Of a stretch of 46,235 bases of DNA, positions 39,991 through 46,235 are shown piece after piece (the first letter of the stretch is position 1; each line of letters starts with the position of its first letter). The translations under genes and the position numbers were made by a program. The notes under the pieces were generated by a model, which saw only the letters and a program-made list of their open reading frames with translations, had not been told where the DNA came from and ran no database searches. Source of the stretch: Paenibacillus sp. MAEPY2 (GTDB taxonomy: Bacteria > Bacillota > Bacilli > Paenibacillales > Paenibacillaceae); contig NZ_AWUK01000069.1 of NCBI RefSeq assembly GCF_000499205.1, forward strand, positions 1-46,235, read 5' to 3'.

Positions 39991-42111
39991 ATGATACAAC
40001 AAGAGAAAACCAGAGTGCCCAAGAGAACCGTCAAAAAACGAACTTCAATTGCAGCGTTAACTCTAGTGTTAACCATGTTAGCCCCATTATCTGCAATGGC
40101 CGCACCGGGTGCCATGAATAATAACAGTAACCTTACGTATGAGACCACGAAGAAAACGGTGATCGAAAAAGCCAAGTTACTGACGGAGACGTATGGTACA
40201 ACGAGTCTGCAATATGCGCTCATTGATGGTGGAGAGATTGTGGTGTCTGGTCAAACGGGCAAGAACGATATAAACGACAGGGTACCTCTTACTTCGAATA
40301 CGATCTATGGCATTGGTTCAACCAGTAAAATGATGCTGACAGCCGCTGTTATGAAGCTGGTTGACGAAGGTAAGATCGATTTGGATGTGCCCGTCGTGAA
40401 CTATATCCCTGACTTTAAAATGAAAGATAACCGATACAAACAGATTACACCCCGTATGCTTCTGAATCACTCCTCCGCTCTGCTGGGCACCTCAACCAGC
40501 AATGCCACATTATACGGAGATAATGACACGTATTCACATGATACGTTTCTCGATCAATTGGCGAGTCAAAACCTGAAGGCAGATCCCGGCGCATACTCCG
40601 TCTACAGCAACGACGGCTTTACGTTAGCCGAGATTCTGGTCGAAAGAGTTAGCGGACTCGGTTATACGGCTTTTATACACCAAAATTTTACGGAACCTTT
40701 GGATATGAAACACACCAAAACACCACAGGATGTGGTTAATCCGGCAGAAATGGCGGGAATCTATTCTCCTTTTTACAAGGGACAACTCCCAAAAGAGAAT
40801 TATAATGTCCTCGGTACTGGAGGTCTGTATTCTACCGCTGAAGATCTGGTCAAATTTTCTCAAATCCTCACAGGACAGGTCGAAGGCATTCTATCCAGTA
40901 AGTCTGTAGAAGCCATGGCGCAAGAAGAGTACAAAAGAGGCATGTGGCCAAAGGATAGCGATACACTTATGTCTTACGGGTTGGGGTGGGATAGTGTGAA
41001 CTTGTTCCCATTCAACGAATACGGCATTAAGGCCGTTCTGAAAGGTGGAGATACGTTATCTTATCATTCTTCATTCGTGGTACTTCCGGAATACAACATG
41101 GCTGCAGCCGTTATCTCTTCAGGTGGAGCAAGCATAACCAATCAATTCATTGCGAGTGATTTATTGCTAAGCGCACTTGAAGAAAAGGGCATTATTAAAG
41201 AACGGAAACCAGAAAAATCCTTTGGTGTACCTGTGAAGGCAAGTATGCCTAAAGGAATATCCAAGTATGCAGGAATGTATGGCGGCAATAATTCGGTTAT
41301 GAGGATCAACATAAATAAGGCAGGACAAATGAGTGTATCCACACTAACAGCTCCGAATAATCCGGCTCAAGAATACACCTATACAGCAGATGGTACTTTT
41401 GTTAATGAAGATGGTTCAGAAAAATTGAAATTTGTTACGGAGAAAAACGGGAATACCTACCTGTGGTCTCGTTCTTATATATCCGTTCCAGGACTCGGAC
41501 AGCTGGCTTTCTCAGAATATAATGCGGAGAAGCTGGAAGCCAATGTGTTATCCAAAGAGGTTAATGCCTCATGGAAAAAGCGTGATGGTAAAAAATATTA
41601 TCTGGTGAATGAGAAATACACATCAATGCTCTATCTTAATGCTACATCGATCCTGCCTATTCAGTTGAATAAAGAGAATCCAGGGTATATGTCCAATAAC
41701 AAGATTACTGGAGTGAACGCAGCGGCCAATCTCTTGCAAATTCCGGGTACTGCTGGACGTGATACGATGGACATTCATTTCTCCAAAAAGAACGGAGGAG
41801 AGTATCTTACATTTTCAGGTTATGTATACGTCAGTGAGGAAATGGTGAAACCAATATATTCGGGTAAACAATCCGCAACAACCATTCAAGCAGATGGATA
41901 TGCGAAATGGTTTTCGGTACCAGCTAAAGCGAAAGGAAAAGTCATGATAGTGAAGATGCCTGCAAAGGGAGCCTTTGCCGTCTATGATCAGACCGGAATT
42001 TGTATTAATCACACCGTGGTTAGCGGTAAGAATGAGGTTGTTTTACCAGAAAACGGCCGCATTGTATTTGCAGGTAACGTGGATTCCACATTTGAAATTT
42101 CATTGAAATAG
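39991..42111 (+). CDS. Secreted serine hydrolase of the beta-lactamase/PBP fold (paralogue 2)
   Basis: 706 residues from ATG at 39991; AGGAG is nine bases upstream, whereas the ATG at 39985 is only three bases from it. The signal peptide ends near AMAA in the first 35 residues. The same motifs as paralogue 1 are kept: STSK, YSND (Y-S-N), KGGDTLSYHS, and the 300-residue C-terminal region ending DSTFEISLK. Overall the two proteins are very similar, with some DNA stretches identical and others diverged. Driven by its own repeat promoter. Probably exported to the cell surface or medium. Confidence 0.9.
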   Translation: MIQQEKTRVPKRTVKKRTSIAALTLVLTMLAPLSAMAAPGAMNNNSNLTYETTKKTVIEKAKLLTETYGTTSLQYALIDGGEIVVSGQTGKNDINDRVPLTSNTIYGIGSTSKMMLTAAVMKLVDEGKIDLDVPVVNYIPDFKMKDNRYKQITPRMLLNHSSALLGTSTSNATLYGDNDTYSHDTFLDQLASQNLKADPGAYSVYSNDGFTLAEILVERVSGLGYTAFIHQNFTEPLDMKHTKTPQDVVNPAEMAGIYSPFYKGQLPKENYNVLGTGGLYSTAEDLVKFSQILTGQVEGILSSKSVEAMAQEEYKRGMWPKDSDTLMSYGLGWDSVNLFPFNEYGIKAVLKGGDTLSYHSSFVVLPEYNMAAAVISSGGASITNQFIASDLLLSALEEKGIIKERKPEKSFGVPVKASMPKGISKYAGMYGGNNSVMRININKAGQMSVSTLTAPNNPAQEYTYTADGTFVNEDGSEKLKFVTEKNGNTYLWSRSYISVPGLGQLAFSEYNAEKLEANVLSKEVNASWKKRDGKKYYLVNEKYTSMLYLNATSILPIQLNKENPGYMSNNKITGVNAAANLLQIPGTAGRDTMDIHFSKKNGGEYLTFSGYVYVSEEMVKPIYSGKQSATTIQADGYAKWFSVPAKAKGKVMIVKMPAKGAFAVYDQTGICINHTVVSGKNEVVLPENGRIVFAGNVDSTFEISLK

Positions 42112-42564
42112 ATGAATTCTAGTAAGGTAGCATGCTGAAGGTAGCAAGAACATGAACAGAAAAAAGTTGCAGAATGGTATTATCCCCTTTAAGTAGACAG
42201 CCGGCTAAATAGTCGACTGTCTTACGGTTAAGCTAAGGGGCAGGTTAACGCTATATCATAAATTCTCACATGTGATTGCTTCCTGAGGATTGCAAAACCA
42301 TGGAAATAGGGGAGTTTAAAATAGATGTTGTGCCGTAGTTAGTTTTATGAAAGGAAGGTATAGGGGGAGTATTTACGTTAATTTAACGAAACTAAGAAGG
42401 CAGCCGATCAAAGTAATCGGCTGCTTTTGTTCAATATGGAATTATGCAAAGAAGAAGATGTATTTATAGTAGAACAGAGTGATTTTCATCAATGAGGTAG
42501 CATGATTAGAATTCTTCGCTCTTGCTCAACGGAAGAATTATTCTTTTTTAGGAGAGTGGAAACG
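42112..42564 (+). other. Long intergenic region with two hairpins before RR3
   Basis: No convincing gene. At 42182-42240 a sequence like the paralogue 1 terminator (CCCCTTTAAGT start) is interrupted by an inner AGACAG/CTGTCT hairpin before the closing AAGGGG, so the stem is changed. At 42400-42424 GCAGCCGAT pairs with ATCGGCTGC before TTTTGTT, a good intrinsic terminator without an obvious gene to end. The RR3 promoter must lie near 42440-42540. Confidence 0.5.
42398..42431 (+). terminator. Intrinsic terminator in the RR3 upstream region
   Basis: GCAGCCGAT-CAAAGTA-ATCGGCTGC followed by TTTTGTT; nine perfect pairs. It may shield RR3-HK3 from read-through of paralogue 2. Confidence 0.8.
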
Positions 42565-43239
42565 ATGCCTACGATATTAGTTGCTGACGACGATGCGAAC
42601 ATTCGCAAACTCGTCTGTTTATTTTTGCGCAACGACGGATTTACAACCATCAACGCCGTAGACGGAAAGGAAGCCCTGGCTATCTATACCTCCACGCCAG
42701 TCGATTTGGTTATTCTTGATATTATGATGCCAGTCATGGACGGTTGGGCATTATGCGAGGAACTTCGAAGAGCCAATCCCGATCTTCCGTTACTAATGTT
42801 GACGGCAAGAAACGAGACCTGGGAGAAAGTACAAGCATTTCAGCTCGGGACAGATGACTATATGACGAAGCCATTTGATCCGCTTGAGTTGATGGCTCGC
42901 GTCAAGGCACTGTTGAAACGATACCGTATAGGTTTAACGCAGACCATCCAATTAGGAAACGTTATTCTGAACCGGCAGACTTATAAGGTCCTGAGGGGTA
43001 CAGAGTCGTTCACCTTGCCGCTTAAAGAGTTCGAATTATTGTATAAACTTGCTGGATTACCGGGACAAGTCTATACGCGGGAGCAATTAATCGATCAAGT
43101 TTGGGGAATTAATTATACTGGCGATGATCGAACGATAGACGTGCATATTAAACGTCTACGCGAACGTTTTGCCGATATCTCCGATTTTCGTATCGAAACG
43201 GTGCGGGGACTTGGCTACCGGCTAGAGGTGCAGGAGTGA
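42565..43239 (+). CDS. OmpR/PhoB-family response regulator (RR3)
   Basis: 224 residues from ATG at 42565 (AGGAGAG upstream); a longer frame from 42502 has no site. Receiver MPTILVADDD with Asp52 in LDIMMPVMDG and Lys in DDYMTKPFDP; the winged helix ends GLGYRLEVQE. Nearly the same protein as RR2, including recognition-helix region IDVHIKRLRERF, so the two probably read the same DNA repeats. Overlaps HK3 by 4 bp (GTGA). Confidence 0.95.
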   Translation: MPTILVADDDANIRKLVCLFLRNDGFTTINAVDGKEALAIYTSTPVDLVILDIMMPVMDGWALCEELRRANPDLPLLMLTARNETWEKVQAFQLGTDDYMTKPFDPLELMARVKALLKRYRIGLTQTIQLGNVILNRQTYKVLRGTESFTLPLKEFELLYKLAGLPGQVYTREQLIDQVWGINYTGDDRTIDVHIKRLRERFADISDFRIETVRGLGYRLEVQE

Positions 43240-44597
43240 CCGGCTCCCTCTATACACGTGTAGTCCTGACCTTTCTGGTCTCCGTGATCGGGGGCACAAT
43301 CCTTTCTTTTCTTGCTACAACCTGGATATTTCAAGATGAATTAAACGAAAACTTACAAGGCTCCTTGCTTGACTTTGGCCAGGATATCGTCCGCATCTAC
43401 GAGACATTGCCTCTACGCGAAGCAGAAATGTTTATAAGTGAAATGAAACAACTCAACTCTTACCACATTCGAATCTATAAAGCAACGGGTCAGTTTCAAT
43501 CCTATGGAGAACTTAAAGGACAACATCCTTTTCTAGTGACTACAGAACAAGTGAAGAAAGTGCTGGATGGAGGAAGAGTCCAAGTTAATGGAATCGATAC
43601 GATCTTCTTGGGATTGCCGATAAAAACTGAAATGGGAAGCATAGCAATGTTTGTAGAGCCCCTCACTTCCTCTTCCACCTCATTTCTTATCAAGTTTGTT
43701 GTAACCTTTTTGATTTGTTCGTTGTTAACAGGAAGCCTATTGATACTAATTGCGGCTATTTTTCTGGTAAGACCGATCAAAAAATTGACAGAAGCGACCC
43801 GGCTTATAGCTGCTGGAGATTTCAACGTCAAGCTTAATATTAAACAAAAGGGTGAGATAGGTACTTTGGCTCGCAGCTTCGAAGAAATGATGCACGATCT
43901 ACAACAGCTTGAGCAGATGCGCAGGGAATTCGTAGCAAACATGTCCCATGAAGTTCAGTCTCCACTCACTTCCATTTCCGGTTTTGCTATAGCGCTCAAG
44001 CAGGTAGACATCCCGGATGACGAACGAAGCTCTTATCTCGACATTATCATCACTGAGACTGCACGGATGTCCAAAATAAGTGATAGTCTGCTAAAGCTGA
44101 GTTTGCTCGAATCTCAGTCATTGCAAATGCGACTTGCCACGCTCAGTCTGGATGAACAGATCAGACGAGTAATCGTCGCTATTCAACCCCAATGGTCGGC
44201 CCGTAACATTCAGTTCGATCTTGATTTGCAGCCCACTAAAATCACGGCCGATCATGACCAGTTAAATCAGGTGTGGATCAATATCTTCGGCAATGCGATC
44301 AAATTTTCCGAAGATGGTGCCCGAATTAGCATCAGGATCAAACAGAATATCAAGAGCGTGACGATCCGCATATCGGATTCGGGTATTGGAATTCTCCCGG
44401 AAGACCAAAAGCGTATATTTGACCGCTTCTTTAAAGCTGATCGTTCCCACAGTCAAAAATATGAAGGAAGCGGTATGGGACTAGCTATTGTAAAGCAGAT
44501 CGTCTCGCTTCATCAAGGGGACATCCGGGTGGAGAGCGAATATGGACGAGGAACGACCTTCATAGTCATCTTGCCAATCACAACACCCACAGAGTGA
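43236..44597 (+). CDS. Sensor histidine kinase (HK3)
   Basis: 453 residues from the overlapping GTG. TM1 about 8-30, TM2 about 150-178, and an extracellular domain of about 120 residues that aligns with HK2 (LNSYHIRIY, GLPIKTEMG) but is more diverged. HAMP, His238 (MSHEVQSPLTS), N box INIFGNAIKF, G1 DSGIGI, G2 as EGSGMGLAIV (Glu where HK2 has Gly). It likely signals to RR3. Cross-talk with RR2 is possible, given the similarity. Confidence 0.93.
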   Translation: MTGSLYTRVVLTFLVSVIGGTILSFLATTWIFQDELNENLQGSLLDFGQDIVRIYETLPLREAEMFISEMKQLNSYHIRIYKATGQFQSYGELKGQHPFLVTTEQVKKVLDGGRVQVNGIDTIFLGLPIKTEMGSIAMFVEPLTSSSTSFLIKFVVTFLICSLLTGSLLILIAAIFLVRPIKKLTEATRLIAAGDFNVKLNIKQKGEIGTLARSFEEMMHDLQQLEQMRREFVANMSHEVQSPLTSISGFAIALKQVDIPDDERSSYLDIIITETARMSKISDSLLKLSLLESQSLQMRLATLSLDEQIRRVIVAIQPQWSARNIQFDLDLQPTKITADHDQLNQVWINIFGNAIKFSEDGARISIRIKQNIKSVTIRISDSGIGILPEDQKRIFDRFFKADRSHSQKYEGSGMGLAIVKQIVSLHQGDIRVESEYGRGTTFIVILPITTPTE

Positions 44598-44675
44598 TTG
44601 GATTTCATGCCTTCTCTAGGCTATGACACCCTGTATAAACCTCCTTGCGTATGATGATGCAAACTTTTTTGCCTA

Positions 44676-44737
44676 TTCATCCTCCGTTCATGCTGTAGTC
44701 ATTAGGGGGACATCTTGGTTTGTTATATTGTCTTTAG
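44676..44737 (+). promoter_or_regulatory. Four-unit 11-bp repeat promoter, copy 4 (before paralogue 3)
   Basis: Units start at 44676 (TTCAT), 44687 (TTCAT), 44698 (GTCAT) and 44709 (GACAT). It most resembles copy 1 (shared GACATCTTGGTT). The gene starts 82 bp after the last unit. Confidence 0.7.
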
Positions 44738-44790
44738 CGCCCAGGTTAAGGTGGCTTACCACAATGATGAAGACAGGAGTAGATGCAAGA

Positions 44791-46235
44791 ATGAAACCAA
44801 GAGAGGTAACAAAACTGAAGATGAGTGTGAGGACAGCAAGAAAGAGAAATACTATAGTTGCTGTGACTCTCATGCTGACGATACTTGCCCCAATGTCTGC
44901 AATGGCCGCACCGGCTCCCATGAACAACAGTAACCTTACGTATGAGACCGCGAAGAAAACGGTGATCGAAAAAGCCAAGTTACTGACGGAGGCGTACGGT
45001 ACGACGAGTCTGCAATATGCGCTCATTGATGGTGGAGAGATTACGGTGTCCGGTCAAACGGGGAAGAACGATCTAAACGACAAGGTACCTCTTACTACGA
45101 ACACGATCTATGGCATTGGTTCAACCAGTAAAATGATGCTTACAGCCGCTGTAATGAAGCTGGTTGATGAAGGCAAGATCGATTTGGATGTGCCTGTTGT
45201 GAACTATATGCCTGATTTTACAATGAAAGATAAACGATACAAACAGATTACACCCCGTATGTTGCTGAATCATTCGGCCGGGCTTCTCGGAACCTCTAGC
45301 GGTAGTGCTATACTGTATGGGGACAATGATACCTATGCACATGATACCTTTTTGGATCAATTGGCGACCCAGAATCTGATGGCAGAGCCAGGTGCGTATT
45401 CGGTGTACTCTAACGATGGATTTACATTAGCTGAAATTCTGGTTGAGAGAGTCACTGGTATGAGCTTTACGGCATTTATACACAAATATTTTACAGAGCC
45501 TCTGAAAATGAATCATACCAAAACACCACAGGATATAGTTAATACGGGAGAAATGGCGGGAATCTACTCTCCTTTGTATAAGGGGCAGCTTCCACACGAG
45601 AATTATAATATCATTGCTTCAGGAGGCATATATTCCACCGCTAAGGATCTGGTGAAATTTTCGCAAATCTTCACAGGAGAGGTCAAAGGGATTCTTTCCA
45701 ACAAGTCGGTAGAAGCCATGGAGCAAAAAGAATACAGAAGAGGCATGTGGCCAGAGGATAGTGATTCTTCTATGTCTTACGGATTAGGGTGGGATAGTGT
45801 GGACTTGTTCCCATTCAGTGCCTACGGCATCAAGGCTGTTACGAAAGGTGGAGATACGTTATCTTATCATTCTTCACTCGTCGTACTTCCGGAATACAAC
45901 ATGGCTGCAGCCGTGATCTCTTCAGGCGGAGCAAGTATAACCAATCAATTCATTGCGAGTGAGTTATTACTTAGCGCACTTGAAGAAAAGGGCATTATTA
46001 AAGAACGGAAACCGGAAAAATCATTTGGTGTACCTGTGAAGGCTGATATGCCTAAAGAAATCTCCAAGTTTGCAGGGATATATGGTGGCAATAATTCAGT
46101 TACGAAGATCAAAATAAATAAGGCTGGACAAATGACGGTCTCCTCTCTCACGGCTCCAAGTAATCCGGTTCAAGAATACACCTATACATCAGATGGTACT
46201 TTTGTGAGTGATGATGGTACAGAAAAGTTGAAATT
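44791..46235 (+). CDS. Secreted serine hydrolase, paralogue 3 (runs off the window edge)
   Basis: ATG at 44791, 11 bases after AGGAG; 481 codons are visible and the frame is open to the edge. The signal peptide (RKRNTIVAVTLMLTILAPMS in parts, cut after AMAA) is followed by the same beta-lactamase-like domain: GSTSKMM for SxxK, YSNDG for YxN and KGGDTLSYHS. By comparison with paralogues 1 and 2 about 220 residues lie beyond the window. The first 200 bp of mature coding DNA is very close to paralogue 2, later parts less so. It has its own repeat promoter directly after HK3. Confidence 0.9.
   Translation, partial: MKPREVTKLKMSVRTARKRNTIVAVTLMLTILAPMSAMAAPAPMNNSNLTYETAKKTVIEKAKLLTEAYGTTSLQYALIDGGEITVSGQTGKNDLNDKVPLTTNTIYGIGSTSKMMLTAAVMKLVDEGKIDLDVPVVNYMPDFTMKDKRYKQITPRMLLNHSAGLLGTSSGSAILYGDNDTYAHDTFLDQLATQNLMAEPGAYSVYSNDGFTLAEILVERVTGMSFTAFIHKYFTEPLKMNHTKTPQDIVNTGEMAGIYSPLYKGQLPHENYNIIASGGIYSTAKDLVKFSQIFTGEVKGILSNKSVEAMEQKEYRRGMWPEDSDSSMSYGLGWDSVDLFPFSAYGIKAVTKGGDTLSYHSSLVVLPEYNMAAAVISSGGASITNQFIASELLLSALEEKGIIKERKPEKSFGVPVKADMPKEISKFAGIYGGNNSVTKIKINKAGQMTVSSLTAPSNPVQEYTYTSDGTFVSDDGTEKLK

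Noticed and set aside
42346..42478. Small ORF starting ATGAAAGGAAGG before RR3
   Set aside because: It runs straight through an intrinsic terminator and has no recognisable protein features.
44660..44675. Terminator directly after HK3
   Set aside because: TTGC/GCAA pairing before a T-run is only four to five base pairs, too weak to call.
34539..44737. CRISPR-like or transposon repeats
   Set aside because: The repeated 11-bp units occur in groups of four at promoters, with no spacers, leader or cas genes and no transposase.

Overview
The window looks like chromosomal DNA of a Paenibacillus-type Firmicute. The evidence is purine-rich Shine-Dalgarno sites, frequent TTG and GTG starts, sigma-A promoters, a cre-type catabolite site, OmpR-type two-component pairs organised as in Bacillales, secreted GH43/GH2 enzymes and many MFS and TetR pairs. 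This assignment is inference; no rRNA or tRNA gene is visible. No transposase, integrase, phage gene or CRISPR array was seen.

Layout. (1) 1-4.7 kb: NAD-dependent malic enzyme behind a strong promoter flanked by palindromes, then an ABC-F ribosome-protection type ATPase with a structured leader, then a TetR regulator. (2) 5.0-12.1 kb: a one-direction cluster of GT2 glycosyltransferase, class III aminotransferase, zinc dehydrogenase, MFS transporter, DUF1349-like protein and HAD phosphatase, facing an AraC regulator. It looks like an amino-sugar or small-glycoside pathway. (3) 12.3-15.2 kb: FAD amine oxidoreductase, a coiled-coil miniprotein, then a TPP riboswitch controlling tenA and a GNAT acetyltransferase. 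(4) 15.2-21.4 kb: TetR regulator, DHA2-type drug exporter with a divergent TetR and candidate operators, two small membrane proteins and a cytochrome P450. (5) 21.6-27.5 kb: a partly decayed arabinan or hemicellulose locus. It has an ArsR-HTH/beta-sandwich regulator, a cupin::GH43 fusion pseudogene with a frameshift, a solute-binding-protein stub behind a consensus promoter that overlaps a cre site, an intact GH2 glycosidase and a secreted GH43 with a carbohydrate-binding module.

(6) 27.6-31.4 kb: a DrrAB-like ABC exporter followed by an OmpR-type regulator and a histidine kinase with a very short extracellular loop. (7) 31.5-32.3 kb: a uracil-DNA-glycosylase-fold protein. (8) 32.3 kb to the end: a repeated module of two closely related regulator/kinase pairs and three large secreted serine hydrolases of the beta-lactamase/PBP fold (the third runs off the edge), with a membrane-anchored alpha/beta hydrolase, its degraded upstream copy, and a PAF-acetylhydrolase-like membrane protein.

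The most interesting signal is in region 8. Four promoters there share four 11-bp-phased half-sites (TTCAT-N6-TTCAT-N6-GTCAY-N6-KACAT), each with the same AGGAG leader before a hydrolase gene, and a two-unit version precedes the ABC exporter of region 6. This suggests a dedicated regulon of the local OmpR-type regulators controlling a family of cell-surface hydrolases. The hydrolase paralogues also show a patchwork of nearly identical and diverged blocks, as expected from gene conversion.
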